Part shown: piece by piece, positions 15,158 through 23,505 of the stretch
Layout: every line of letters begins with the position of its first letter
How positions within the stretch are numbered: the stretch's first letter is position 1
DNA from: Paractinoplanes maris
Lineage (GTDB): Bacteria; Actinomycetota; Actinomycetes; Mycobacteriales; Micromonosporaceae
Assembly (NCBI RefSeq): GCF_023544465.1
Contig: NZ_JALPVL010000010.1
Coordinates: 62,001-126,000, forward strand
Direction of reading: 5' to 3'
Length of the DNA stretch: 64,000 bases
Position numbers and translations under genes: made by a program
Notes under the pieces: model-generated
Database searches by the model: none
Told to the model about the DNA's origin: nothing
Seen by the model: only the letters and a program-made list of their open reading frames with translations

Positions 15158-17221
15158 ATGCGTGTGCCACGCGTGAGCAACCAATGGGGGCGTCCCGCCG
15201 TGATGCCCCTGATGGTGTGGTTGCTGGTGGGACTCCTGAGCAGCACGCTGCTGCTGTGGCAGCAGGACCGCAGCCGCGACGCGGTGGCCGGGCGCTTCGA
15301 CAACGGGGTCGGCACGCTGGGCGATTTCATGAGCGGGGTCGCGGCCGAGGCCCTCGCCCGCGAACGCCTGCAGGCCCAGGCCTCCCTGGCCGACCCGGTC
15401 GTCACGGCCCGCGACTTCCAGCGGGCGGTGACCGGTTTCGGCTACCCGGCCGCCCTGCTGCTGGATGGCCGGGGTCGCGTGCTGAACGTCGTTCCCGAGG
15501 ATCCGGGGTCGATCGGCCAGGAGCTGGCGAGCCGCTACGACCATCTGCGCGCGGCGCTGGAGGGCCGACCGGCCGTCTCCGGAGTGGTCGACTCGGCCAC
15601 CCGCGGCATCCCGGTCGTCGCCTTCGCCGTGCCGTTCGAGACCGCCGGGGGCCGCCGCGTCTTCTCCGGGGCCCTGCCGATCCGGGCCAGCCCGCTGGCG
15701 TCGTACTTCACCAGTGCCCTGTCGCTGGACGGCGCCCGCGTGCAACTCGAGGACGCGGCCGGTGCCATCGTCGCCGCCACCCGGCCGTTCACCACCACCC
15801 AACCCACCCTGGGCAACCAGGAGCCGGCGCTGGCCGCCGCGCTCGCGCGGGACGCCGGCGGCCGCTACGAGTCCGGGGGGACCTGGTGGCGCTACTCGTC
15901 CGTGCCGGTCGCCGGCACCCCGTGGCGGCTGTCCGCGACCGTACGCGAAGACGTGCTCTACGCCTCGCTGCACAACACCGAGGTGGCCGGCCGGGTCGCC
16001 CTGGGCGGGGCCGCGCTGGTCGGCCTGGCCGTGGTGCTGGCCATGGGCCGCGCCCGGGCGAGCCGCCGCGACCTGCTGCTCAGCGAACGCCGCTTCCGCA
16101 AGGTCTTCGACGGCTCCCGGATCGGCATGGTGCTCACCGACCTGACCGGCCGCTGCCTGCGGGTGAACCCGGCCGCCGGTCAGATCTTCGGCCGGGGAGA
16201 GGAGGAGCTGATCGGCCGCAGTGTCGAGGATTTCGCCCACCCCGACGACATGGGCCTGACCACCGGCCGCATGCGGGACTGCCTGAACGGGCGGCTCGAC
16301 GGCTTCGATCTCGAGAAGCGCTACGTCCGGGCCGACGGCGAGGTCGTCGAGGCGTCGATCACCAGCGCGGTGCTGCGCGACGAGGACGACCGCCCGCTGT
16401 ATTTCGCCACCCAGATCATCGACACCTCCGAGCAGAACGCCCTGGAGCGCGAACGCGACCGCAACCAGGCCGAGCTCGCCCGCCGGGCCGAGGAGCTGCA
16501 GGACGCCAACACCCACCTGGCCGACGTGATGGCGATGCTCAGCCACGACGTCCGCCAGCCCCTGGCCAAGATCGTCGGGCTGGGCGAGCTCCTGCTGGAG
16601 GAGTGGGACACCATGCCCGAGCACGCCAAGACCCATGACGTACGGCGGATGACGGTGGCCGGGCACCGGGCGAACGACCTGGTCACCGACATCCTGATGC
16701 TCGCCCAGTTCGACGCGGGCGCGATGCCGGCCCGCCCGGTGCGCATGGACCTCGCGCACGCCGTCCGTGAGGCCGTGACGGCCCACCACGTCAGCGCCGG
16801 CACCCCGATCTCGGTCATCGCCCCGGACGAGACGACCGGCCTGGCCGACCCGGGTCAGCTGCAGCTCATCCTGGGCAACCTGCTCACCAACGCCTCGAAG
16901 TACGGCCGCCCGCCGATCGAGGTGACCGTGTCCAACGCCGGGGAGCTCGTGACCATCCGGGTGGCCGACCACGGCGAGGGGGTGCCGCCCGAGTTCGTGC
17001 CGCACTTGTTCGACCGCTTCGCCCGCGCCGGCTCGGGCGTCGCGACCACCACGGCGGGCACCGGGCTCGGGCTCTACCTGGTGCGTCAGCTGGCGCTGGC
17101 GGGTGGTCTCGACGTCGCGTACGAGCCGAACCACCCGCACGGCGCGGTCTTCACCCTGACCGTGCCCCGCACTTCACCCGGCTCCCGCGTGCGCGACAGC
17201 GAGCACCAGCTGACCGGCTAA
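15158..17221 (+). CDS. PAS-containing membrane sensor histidine kinase (orphan)
   Basis: A 687-residue kinase. A membrane segment at ~14-36 and another at ~278-298 enclose an extracellular, Cache-like sensor region. A PAS domain (~310-430) and a short coiled coil follow, then HisKA with the phosphorylated histidine in MLSHDVRQPLAKI, and HATPase motifs NLLTNASKYG, DHGEGVP and GTGLGLYL. No response regulator is adjacent, so its partner is encoded elsewhere. The ATG at 15158 lies 5 bases after a GAATAT -10-like box and has no Shine-Dalgarno sequence, so the message may be leaderless. The gene ends inside a perfect terminator stem. Confidence 0.9.
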   Translation: MRVPRVSNQWGRPAVMPLMVWLLVGLLSSTLLLWQQDRSRDAVAGRFDNGVGTLGDFMSGVAAEALARERLQAQASLADPVVTARDFQRAVTGFGYPAALLLDGRGRVLNVVPEDPGSIGQELASRYDHLRAALEGRPAVSGVVDSATRGIPVVAFAVPFETAGGRRVFSGALPIRASPLASYFTSALSLDGARVQLEDAAGAIVAATRPFTTTQPTLGNQEPALAAALARDAGGRYESGGTWWRYSSVPVAGTPWRLSATVREDVLYASLHNTEVAGRVALGGAALVGLAVVLAMGRARASRRDLLLSERRFRKVFDGSRIGMVLTDLTGRCLRVNPAAGQIFGRGEEELIGRSVEDFAHPDDMGLTTGRMRDCLNGRLDGFDLEKRYVRADGEVVEASITSAVLRDEDDRPLYFATQIIDTSEQNALERERDRNQAELARRAEELQDANTHLADVMAMLSHDVRQPLAKIVGLGELLLEEWDTMPEHAKTHDVRRMTVAGHRANDLVTDILMLAQFDAGAMPARPVRMDLAHAVREAVTAHHVSAGTPISVIAPDETTGLADPGQLQLILGNLLTNASKYGRPPIEVTVSNAGELVTIRVADHGEGVPPEFVPHLFDRFARAGSGVATTTAGTGLGLYLVRQLALAGGLDVAYEPNHPHGAVFTLTVPRTSPGSRVRDSEHQLTG

Positions 17222-17268
17222 GGCCTGTCCTGTGCCTCACTCCCACGTGATCGACAGGACAGGCCTTA
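17219..17268. terminator. Bidirectional terminator with 15-bp perfect stem
   Basis: TAAGGCCTGTCCTGT (17219-17233) pairs with ACAGGACAGGCCTTA (17254-17268) around a 20-base loop. It serves the kinase (whose stop codon it contains) and the convergent GNAT gene. Confidence 0.8.
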
Positions 17269-17270
17269 GC

Positions 17271-17759
17271 TCAGGGGGCGGCGGGGGCCTGGCGGGCGAG
17301 GACCGTCAGGGGCTCGCCGCTCAGCCGGCACACCGTCCACTCGTCCAGCAGTTCGGCGCCGAGCGAGCGGTAGAAGCCGATGGCCGGCTCGTTCCAGTTC
17401 AGCACCCGCCACTCGAAGCGCTCGTAACCGCGCTCGACGCACGCGGCGGCCAGAGCGGCGAGCAGGGCCCGGCCATGGCCTTCACCCCGCGCGTGCGGCC
17501 GCACGTAGAGATCGTCCAGGTGCATGCCGCGGGTGCCGGTCCAGGTCGAGAAGAACGGGTACCACACCGCGTATCCGACGATGTCCGTACGGTCGTCCTC
17601 GGCGATCAGCGCGGAAGCGGCCGGGTCCGCGCCGAACAGCGCTTCGACCAGCTGGGCCTCACTGGCCTTGGCTTGGCCGGGGGCCCGTTCGTACTCGGCG
17701 AGCTCCCGGATCATGGCCCGGATCTGCGGGACGTCGCCCACCTCGGCAGTTCTGATCAT
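17271..17759 (-). CDS. GNAT N-acetyltransferase (diamine/thialysine-type)
   Basis: A 162-residue acetyl-CoA-dependent N-acetyltransferase. The acetyl-CoA loop is RGEGHGRALL, preceded by MHLDDLYVRPHA and followed by FEWRVLNWNEPAIGFYRSLGA, the pattern of spermidine/spermine and thialysine acetyltransferases. Polyamine or lysine-analogue substrates are therefore likely, not proven. The ATG at 17759 follows a CAGGAT box by 6 bases and may be leaderless. It converges on the histidine kinase across a shared terminator. Confidence 0.88.
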   Translation of the reverse strand: MIRTAEVGDVPQIRAMIRELAEYERAPGQAKASEAQLVEALFGADPAASALIAEDDRTDIVGYAVWYPFFSTWTGTRGMHLDDLYVRPHARGEGHGRALLAALAAACVERGYERFEWRVLNWNEPAIGFYRSLGAELLDEWTVCRLSGEPLTVLARQAPAAP

Positions 17760-17791
17760 GGGGCAATCCTGCCGCAGCGGTCGCGGGGATG

Positions 17792-19177
17792 TCAGGCGGC
17801 GAGCAGATCGGCGATCGCGGCCAGGCCGGCCTCGATCGTGCGGCTCGGGGTGTTGCCGAAGCCGAGAATCAGGCGAGGGCGGCTCGTGGCCATGCCGTAG
17901 AGGCCTACGCCACGATCAGCGGCCTCGGCTATCAGGTGCTGCTCGTCGGTGGTGGGGGAGAGGTTGAGCACGGCGTGGAAGCCGGCGGCCAGGCCGGTCA
18001 CCGCCAGGTGGGGAGCGTGGCGGGCCACGGCGGTGATCAGGGTGCCGCGGCGGGTGGCGTATTCGGCCCGCATGCGGCGCAGGTGGCGGTCGTAGCGGCC
18101 GGACTCGATCAGGACGGCCAGGGCGTACTGGTCGACGACGGGGCTGCCCCGGTCGGCCAGCCACTTGCCGTGGGCGATCGCCTCCCGCAGGCGGGGCGGG
18201 GTGATGATCCAGCCCAGGCGCAGGGCGGGGGCCAGCGACTTGCTCACCGTGCCCAGGGAGACGACGCAGTCGGGGGCCAGGCCCTGCAGGGAGCCGACCG
18301 GGTCGCGGTCGTAGCGGAACTCGGCGTCGTAGTCGTCCTCGATGATGGTGCCGCGGTGCTCGCGGGCCCAGGCGATCAGGTCCCGGCGGCGGGGGCCGGT
18401 GAGCACCACGCCGGTCGGCCACTGGTGGGCCGGGGTGACCAGCACGGCCCGGGCCCCGGTGCGGCGCAGGGCGCCGACGTCCAGGCCGTCGTCGTCGACC
18501 GGCACGGGTACGCAGGTGAGGCCGGCCGCCGTGGCCAGGCCGGTGACGGTGGCGCCGCTGCCCGGGTCCTCGACGGCGACCGTGGTCACCCCGGCGGCCG
18601 CCAGCGCGTCGATGACCAGGCCGAGCGACTGCTGCGTGCCGGTGCCGACGATGACATCACCGGCCGTGGCGGTGGCGGCTCTCACCCGTACGGCGTAGGA
18701 GGCCAGCACCTCCCGCAGCCGCGACGGCCCGGCGGCCTCGCCGTAGTCGAAGGCCGCGTCCGGCATCGTGCGGCACGCCTCCCGGACCGCCCAGGCCCAG
18801 TCCTCGCGCGGCACCAGCCCCAGGTCGGGGACCCCGTGCCGGAAGTCGGCCACCGCGAACCCGCCGCGCGCGGCCGGGACCGGGCCGGGGCGGGGCGCCG
18901 GGAAGGAGAGGGCCGCCACCCGGGTGGCCGATCCGGGGCGACTGGTGAGATAGCCCTCGGCCTGCAACTGGGCGTAGCAGTCCTGGACGAGCCCGCGTGA
19001 CAGGCCGAGCGTGCGGGCCAGCTCGCGGGAGGAGGGCAGCGGCTCGCCGGCGGCCAGGCGACCGTCCCGGATCGCCGCGCGCACCTGATCCTCCAGCTGC
19101 GACCGCAACCCGGTGCCGCTCCCACGGTCGATGGTCACGAGAAGCGAAGGCCCCGAACCGGCCCACTCGACGGGCAT
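17792..19177 (-). CDS. MocR-type regulator (GntR HTH fused to aminotransferase fold)
   Basis: A 461-residue chimera. A GntR winged helix (residues ~20-85, LPSSRELARTLGLSRGLVQ) is joined to a fold-type I aminotransferase domain that binds PLP; the PLP lysine lies in SLGTVSKSLAPALR and the aspartate region in DDYDAEFRYD. MocR proteins sense PLP or amino compounds and usually control the divergent neighbour, here an MFS exporter. Its promoter (TAAGGT at 19191-19186) overlaps that of the exporter. The ATG at 19177 comes 8 bases after the -10 box, so the leader is almost absent. Confidence 0.92.
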   Translation of the reverse strand: MPVEWAGSGPSLLVTIDRGSGTGLRSQLEDQVRAAIRDGRLAAGEPLPSSRELARTLGLSRGLVQDCYAQLQAEGYLTSRPGSATRVAALSFPAPRPGPVPAARGGFAVADFRHGVPDLGLVPREDWAWAVREACRTMPDAAFDYGEAAGPSRLREVLASYAVRVRAATATAGDVIVGTGTQQSLGLVIDALAAAGVTTVAVEDPGSGATVTGLATAAGLTCVPVPVDDDGLDVGALRRTGARAVLVTPAHQWPTGVVLTGPRRRDLIAWAREHRGTIIEDDYDAEFRYDRDPVGSLQGLAPDCVVSLGTVSKSLAPALRLGWIITPPRLREAIAHGKWLADRGSPVVDQYALAVLIESGRYDRHLRRMRAEYATRRGTLITAVARHAPHLAVTGLAAGFHAVLNLSPTTDEQHLIAEAADRGVGLYGMATSRPRLILGFGNTPSRTIEAGLAAIADLLAA

Positions 19178-19180
19178 GGA

Positions 19181-19217
19181 ACTGGACCTTACCAGTGGCC
19201 CGGCGCCCTCCTAGCGT
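19181..19217. promoter_or_regulatory. Overlapping divergent promoters and operator of the MocR/MFS pair
   Basis: A dyad ACTGG-ACCTTA-CCAGT spans 19181-19196 and resembles the GTGGACCTA-type boxes bound by PdxR/MocR proteins. It covers the MocR -10 (TAAGGT, minus strand, 19191-19186) and the exporter -35 (TTACCA, 19189-19194). The exporter -10 is TAGCGT at 19212-19217, 17 bases further. Confidence 0.6.
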
Positions 19218-19224
19218 GATGAGC

Positions 19225-20340
19225 ATGACGACGACTCAACCGGTCCACAGCGGACTGATAACCGGCCCGCTGCTGCTGCGGTGCGTGTCGATTCTCGGTT
19301 CGTCGATCGGGTTCTTCCTGCCGCTGTCGGTCGTGCCGATGTTCGCCGGGCCGTCCGGGGCCGGCACCGCCACGGTCGCCCTGCTGCTGGCCACGGTGGC
19401 CGGCGAGATGGCCACCCCGCGGCTGGTGGGCCGGATCGGCTACCGGGCGGCGCTGGCCCTGGGGCTGGTGCTCCTGGGCGTGCCCACCCTCGCGCTGACG
19501 GTCAGCGCCGAGCCGTGGGTGATCCTCGCGGTGTGCGTGGTGCGCGGCCTCGGGTTCGCGATCTGCACCGTGGCCGGCGGAGCGCTGACCGCCATGCTGA
19601 TCCCGGCCGGGCGTCGCGGCGAGGGCCTGGCCCTGGTCGGACTGGTCAGCGGGGTGTCGAGCCTGCTGGCCCTGCCGGCCGGGGTGTGGGCCGCGAGCCG
19701 CTGGGGCTTCTCGCCGGTGTTCGTGGCGACGACGGTCATCACGTTGCTCGCGCTGGTGTCCGTCCCCGGGATTCCCCATCGGAGCTCGACGGTGGCCGGC
19801 CCGGCCCAGGCGCCGTGGAAGCTGCTGCGCCCGGCGACCATTTTCGCCGCCTCGACCGCCGCCCTCGGGGTCTTCGTGACCTTCCTGCCGCTGGCGCTCG
19901 GCGGTCAGCACGCCGCGGTCACCGCGGTCGCGTTGCTGGTGCAGCCGTCGGCCGCGACCGCCGCGCGCTGGGCCGCCGGACGCCTCGGCGATCGGCACGG
20001 TCAGAGCCGGCTGCTCGCGCCGGGGCTGGCGCTGAGCGCGGCGGGCACGGCCGGCCTGGCGCTGATCGGCCGGCCGGCGGCCGTGATCGCGGCGGCCCTG
20101 ATCTTCGGCGCCGGGTTCGGATTGCTGCAGAACGCGACGCTGGCCCTGATGTACGACCGCATGCCGGCCGGCGACGAGAGCACGGTCAGCGCGGTCTGGA
20201 ACATCGCCTACGACCTCGGCATGGCGGCCGGCGCCCTCGGTGCGGGTCTCCTGGTCGTCCCACTCGGTTACCCGGCCACCTTCGTCGTGGCCGCCGCGGT
20301 CACGCTCACCGCCTACGTCCTGATCCTGAGGAGAGATTGA
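19225..20340 (+). CDS. MFS transporter (probable exporter)
   Basis: A 371-residue major-facilitator protein with about 11-12 membrane helices. Helix-connecting motif A is degenerate (RLGDRHGQSRL in the second half is the clearest copy). The divergent MocR gene and the shared operator suggest regulated export of an amino-acid- or vitamin B6-related compound (inference). The ATG at 19225 stands 7 bases after TAGCGT, so the message is probably leaderless from that codon; an ATG six bases earlier is the alternative. The reading frame runs on in phase after the TGA stop for another 52 sense codons. Confidence 0.88.
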   Translation: MTTTQPVHSGLITGPLLLRCVSILGSSIGFFLPLSVVPMFAGPSGAGTATVALLLATVAGEMATPRLVGRIGYRAALALGLVLLGVPTLALTVSAEPWVILAVCVVRGLGFAICTVAGGALTAMLIPAGRRGEGLALVGLVSGVSSLLALPAGVWAASRWGFSPVFVATTVITLLALVSVPGIPHRSSTVAGPAQAPWKLLRPATIFAASTAALGVFVTFLPLALGGQHAAVTAVALLVQPSAATAARWAAGRLGDRHGQSRLLAPGLALSAAGTAGLALIGRPAAVIAAALIFGAGFGLLQNATLALMYDRMPAGDESTVSAVWNIAYDLGMAAGALGAGLLVVPLGYPATFVVAAAVTLTAYVLILRRD

Positions 20341-20358
20341 TGCCTGATCGCCGTCGCC

Positions 20359-20499
20359 GTGGCGGTGCTCACCACGGGCGGGCTCGCGCTGGTCGAGTTG
20401 CCCGGCGTTCAGCACACCTTCGATCTGCTCTGGTCGCTGCGTTACAGCTTCGTCATCGACGCGGTGGACGCCTTTGTCAGGAGCCGTACCGAGAAGTGA
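20359..20499 (+). CDS. Possible 46-residue small membrane protein or in-phase readthrough tail
   Basis: This frame is the same as that of the MFS gene and begins right after its TGA. From GTG 20359 it encodes a short protein with one hydrophobic stretch (AVLTTGGLALVELPG) followed by DLLWSLRYSF. Composition looks like coding sequence, but there is no convincing ribosome-binding site and the end overlaps the convergent WYL regulator by 23 bases. It may be a remnant. Weak call. Confidence 0.25.
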   Translation: MAVLTTGGLALVELPGVQHTFDLLWSLRYSFVIDAVDAFVRSRTEK

Positions 20500-21406
20500 G
20501 CTCCGAGCCGATGCGGGCCAGTTCCGACCGTACGGCGGGAGGCTCGACCACCTCGACGGCCGAACCCCAGCCGGAGAGCGTGCGGGCGATGTCGCGGGGC
20601 GTCGGGGCGCCGACCCGGACCCGCACCCGGCCGTCGCCGAGCGGGTCACCGGGGTGGCAGTGGCGTCCGAAGTGGTCACGCAGCACCCACACGAAGCGCT
20701 CCGGGATCAGCACGGTGGCCCAGGTGCGCGAGCGGCGTTCCTCGATCGTGCCGACCACCTGATCCCAGGCCGCGTCGAGCGTGAAGTCGCCGGGCCGGTC
20801 GAAGGTGGCGCCGGTCGTCTCGAGGTCGCCGATCCGGTCGAGCCGGAACGTGCGCTGCCCCCGCTCGGTGCCGGCGATCAGATACCACACGCCGTCCTTG
20901 TCGATCAGCCCCCACGGGTCGGCCTCCCGCCGTACGTCCTTGTAGCGGAACCGGATCCGGTGCCGCCGGACCACCGCCTCCTGCACCCGCCGCACCGCTT
21001 CGGGGCGGTCGCGGGTGTTCTCGCCCCAGCGGGACGGGTCGATCAGCGTGGCGCCGGCCGCCGCCTGGGCCTCGGTCCGATAGGTCTCGGGCAGCGCCCG
21101 CAACAGCTTGCGCAGCGCCGCCTTGACCTCGTCGGAGGTCGACGCGGCCGGCCCGGCCAGCAGGAACAGCGCCCGCGCCTCGGACGCCGTCAGCCCGCTG
21201 AGGTCGGTGCGCGCCCCGCCGACCAGCTGCCAGCCGCCATGCCGGCCGGGCTGCGGATAGACCGGGATGCCGGCCGCCGACAGCGCCTCGAGGTCGCGGC
21301 GGGCGGTGGCCACCGAGACCTCCAGCTCGGCCGCCAGTTCGGCGGCGGTGACCCGGCCCCGCTGCTGCATCAGCAGGAGGGCGGCGACAAGACGGTCGGC
21401 TCGCAT
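20477..21406 (-). CDS. YafY/WYL-family transcriptional regulator
   Basis: A 309-residue regulator. A DeoR-type winged helix occupies residues ~1-60 (TAAELAAELEVSVATARRDL) and a WYL ligand-binding domain residues ~135-220 (DPWGLIDKDGVWYLIAGT), with a C-terminal extension. WYL domains bind nucleic acid or small ligands and switch the regulator. It is divergent from the VOC protein with a perfect inverted repeat between them, so it probably controls that gene and itself. The ATG at 21406 stands 7 bases after CAGTAT and may be leaderless. Confidence 0.92.
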   Translation of the reverse strand: MRADRLVAALLLMQQRGRVTAAELAAELEVSVATARRDLEALSAAGIPVYPQPGRHGGWQLVGGARTDLSGLTASEARALFLLAGPAASTSDEVKAALRKLLRALPETYRTEAQAAAGATLIDPSRWGENTRDRPEAVRRVQEAVVRRHRIRFRYKDVRREADPWGLIDKDGVWYLIAGTERGQRTFRLDRIGDLETTGATFDRPGDFTLDAAWDQVVGTIEERRSRTWATVLIPERFVWVLRDHFGRHCHPGDPLGDGRVRVRVGAPTPRDIARTLSGWGSAVEVVEPPAVRSELARIGSELTSRYGS

Positions 21407-21425
21407 GCCCCGAATACTGCCCGGA

Positions 21426-21450
21426 AAAGTGCTCAGAAGGTGAGCACTTT
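21426..21450. promoter_or_regulatory. Perfect operator between WYL regulator and VOC gene
   Basis: AAAGTGCTCA (21426-21435), GAAGG, TGAGCACTTT (21441-21450): a perfect 10-bp inverted repeat with a 5-bp spacer, 19 bases upstream of each start codon region. It is almost certainly the binding site of the WYL regulator. Confidence 0.8.
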
Positions 21451-21468
21451 ACGGCGGAGGATGAGTCC

Positions 21469-21900
21469 ATGACCACTTCAGCAGCGCTTCGCGGACTCAC
21501 CACCGTCACCCTCTTCGCCGACGACCTCGACGCCGCCCGGGCCTGGTACACCGAGGTTTTCGAAGTCGAGCCCTACTTCGTCCGCGACGGCGCCTACCTG
21601 GAATGGCGCATCGGCGACTACCAGCACGAGTTCGGCATCCTCAACAGCCGGTTCGCCCCGCACCCGCTCGGCGGCGGTCAGCCGGCCGGCGTGATCGTCT
21701 ACTGGGCCGTGGACGACGTCGAGGCCGCCCACGGCCGACTGCTCACGCTGGGCGCGACCGAGCACGACAAGCCGACCGAGCGCGGCCCCGGCTACGTGAC
21801 CGCGTCGGTGCTCGACCCCTTCGGCAACGTGCTCGGCGTGATGCGCAACCAGCACTACGACGACGTGCTCGCCTCGATGAGGAGCCGGCTCGCTACTTAA
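21469..21900 (+). CDS. VOC-family (glyoxalase/bleomycin-resistance fold) protein
   Basis: A 143-residue protein with the paired beta-alpha-beta-beta-beta units of the vicinal-oxygen-chelate fold (TTVTLFADDLDAARAWYTEV; LDPFGNVLGVM at the end). Members bind a metal and act as glyoxalases, dioxygenases or drug-sequestering proteins; the reaction here is unknown. Being paired with a WYL regulator suggests induction by the compound it handles. The ATG at 21469 has a GGCGGAGG site. Its stop overlaps the convergent secreted-protein gene by 8 bases. Confidence 0.88.
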   Translation: MTTSAALRGLTTVTLFADDLDAARAWYTEVFEVEPYFVRDGAYLEWRIGDYQHEFGILNSRFAPHPLGGGQPAGVIVYWAVDDVEAAHGRLLTLGATEHDKPTERGPGYVTASVLDPFGNVLGVMRNQHYDDVLASMRSRLAT

Positions 21901-22501
21901 GCAGGGTGCAATAGAGCAGGCCCCCGGTGAACAGGAACGGATTGGGGGCCTTGCGCCATTCGGCGGCGGTCGGCAGGCGGCGCTTCCAGATCACCTTGGC
22001 CAGGCGGCCCGGGCCGGTGAGATGGCTCTTCACGCCGTCGACGACGCAGCCGCCGATCGGCTTGCCCAAGGACACCGCCGCGCCGGCGTCGCCGTCGGCC
22101 CGCCTGTTGTGGACGGTGCCGCCCTCGGCGGTGTCACCGTCGTCGTCCATGAGGATGAACGTGGTCGGCAGGAAGCGGGCGCAGGTGAAGCGGTCGGCCT
22201 CCTCCGTGGCCAGCACGACCAGGTCGCCGGTGGCCGGCCCGACGATGCCGTCGGCCATGACGCCGTGCTCGACCTGGAACCGCATGACCGCGGCGTAGGT
22301 GGCGTCGCCGAACTGTCCGTCGGCGTCCACCCCGAGGACGCGCTGCACACAGCGGACCCCCTCGGGCGGGTTGACGTAGTGGTTGGACGGTCCGACGTAG
22401 CGGATGCCGGGATTCGCGTGGGCTGCGCTGCCGGTTCCGGCGAGCAGAGCGGCCGTCGCCACCGTGGTGGCCAGTACCGCGCCGATGCGCTTGAGGGTCA
22501 T
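21893..22501 (-). CDS. Secreted protein with peptidoglycan-binding domain
   Basis: A 202-residue exported protein. The Sec signal peptide covers ~28 residues (MTLKRIGAVLATTVATAALL...AAHA). Residues ~45-95 match a PG_binding_1 domain (CVQRVLGVDADGQFGDATYA, VMRFQVEHGVMADGIVGPAT). The C-terminal ~100 residues are unassigned and contain cysteines likely to pair. No catalytic motif was found, so it may anchor at the cell wall. The ATG at 22501 has a GGAGGAACGAC site, which settles the start against a longer upstream frame. Confidence 0.8.
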   Translation of the reverse strand: MTLKRIGAVLATTVATAALLAGTGSAAHANPGIRYVGPSNHYVNPPEGVRCVQRVLGVDADGQFGDATYAAVMRFQVEHGVMADGIVGPATGDLVVLATEEADRFTCARFLPTTFILMDDDGDTAEGGTVHNRRADGDAGAAVSLGKPIGGCVVDGVKSHLTGPGRLAKVIWKRRLPTAAEWRKAPNPFLFTGGLLYCTLLK

Positions 22502-22662
22502 GTCGTTCCTCCGAGTCAGCGGTTGGTTCGCCGCCACCACGGGGGAGGAGCCGCTCCGGTTCACGCCGGTCCGGGGAGAACCCGATCGGGTGATGCCGGC
22601 CGGCGTCGTCGCCGGGCCGAGCCGCGGCCCGGCGGTCCGACCGTGTCGATAGGATGTCGATC

Positions 22663-23475
22663 ATGGGCGAACCGTGGAAGGTGCTCGATCAGCACGTCCG
22701 TCCCGACTTCCGCAAGACGGTGGTGTTCAGCGTGATCGCGCTGGCCGCGCTCATCGTGGGCACGCAGGCCGGCGACATCGACTCGCCGGAGCTGCGGGAC
22801 CGGCTGATCGCGTGGGGCTGCGCCGCGCTGGTCGCCCTGGCCGGTCTGGCCGCGACCCGCACCGCGTCGCGCGAGGTGCACCGGATCGCGCAGGCCCGCG
22901 GCGGGGAGGTGGCGGCCACGCCGCTGCGCCTGATGGTGCAGCTCGCCGGCTATCTGCTCACCGTCGTCGTGGTGTGCGACCTGCTCGGCGTCGGGCTGCG
23001 CAACCTGCTGGTCGGCGGCGCGGTGACCGGGGTGATCCTCGGCCTGGCCGCGCAACCGGTGCTGAGCAACCTGTTCGCCGGTCTCGTCCTGCTCTTCGCC
23101 CGCCCGTATCTCCCCGGCCAGCAGGTGCGGATCTTCTCGGGGGCGATCGGCGGCCCGCACTACGGCACGATCGTCGCCGCCGGGCTGCTCTACACCGTGC
23201 TCGACACCACCGAGGGGCCGCTCAACATCCCCAACTCGGTGCTGCTGGCCTCGGCCGTCGGACCGTCCGACGGCGAGCCCGAGGAGCCCACCGACTCTCC
23301 GGACCCGGTCACACCGGACTCCGTCACACCGAGCCCCGTCACGCCGAGCCCCGTCACACCAGGTCCCGTCACATCCGGTCCCGTCACGCCGGATCAGGAA
23401 GCCGCCTCGGCGGCCACCGCCGCCGCCCTGTCCGAGATCGCCGACGAGCCCGGCCGCAAACCCAGCGAGGACTGA
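22663..23475 (+). CDS. Small MscS-type mechanosensitive channel
   Basis: A 270-residue membrane protein with about three N-terminal helices. The pore-helix glycine pattern is GGAVTGVILGLAAQPVLSNLFAGLV, given here as key residues G-x-x-x-G and QPVLSN, followed by a short beta domain (FARPYLPGQQVRIF). The C-terminal tail is a low-complexity, tandem five-residue repeat. Family members open under membrane tension. The ATG at 22663 lies 7 bases after TAGGAT (22650-22655) and is chosen as a leaderless start over the ATG at 22654, which overlaps the -10 box. Confidence 0.85.
   Translation: MGEPWKVLDQHVRPDFRKTVVFSVIALAALIVGTQAGDIDSPELRDRLIAWGCAALVALAGLAATRTASREVHRIAQARGGEVAATPLRLMVQLAGYLLTVVVVCDLLGVGLRNLLVGGAVTGVILGLAAQPVLSNLFAGLVLLFARPYLPGQQVRIFSGAIGGPHYGTIVAAGLLYTVLDTTEGPLNIPNSVLLASAVGPSDGEPEEPTDSPDPVTPDSVTPSPVTPSPVTPGPVTSGPVTPDQEAASAATAAALSEIADEPGRKPSED
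23308..23397 (+). repeat. Tandem 15-bp repeat coding PVTPx units in the MscS tail
   Basis: Six copies of a degenerate 15-base unit encode PVTPD, SVTPS, PVTPS, PVTPG, PVTSG and PVTPD. The repeat keeps the reading frame and probably varies in number between strains. Confidence 0.75.
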
Positions 23476-23505
23476 GCGGTGGCGGACCTCGGTCATGCTT
23501 GATCT

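Noticed and set aside
20340..20762. Long frame from the ATG at 20340 after the MFS gene
   Set aside because: It overlaps the WYL regulator in antisense and codes an arginine-rich product; the MFS-phase frame looks more natural.
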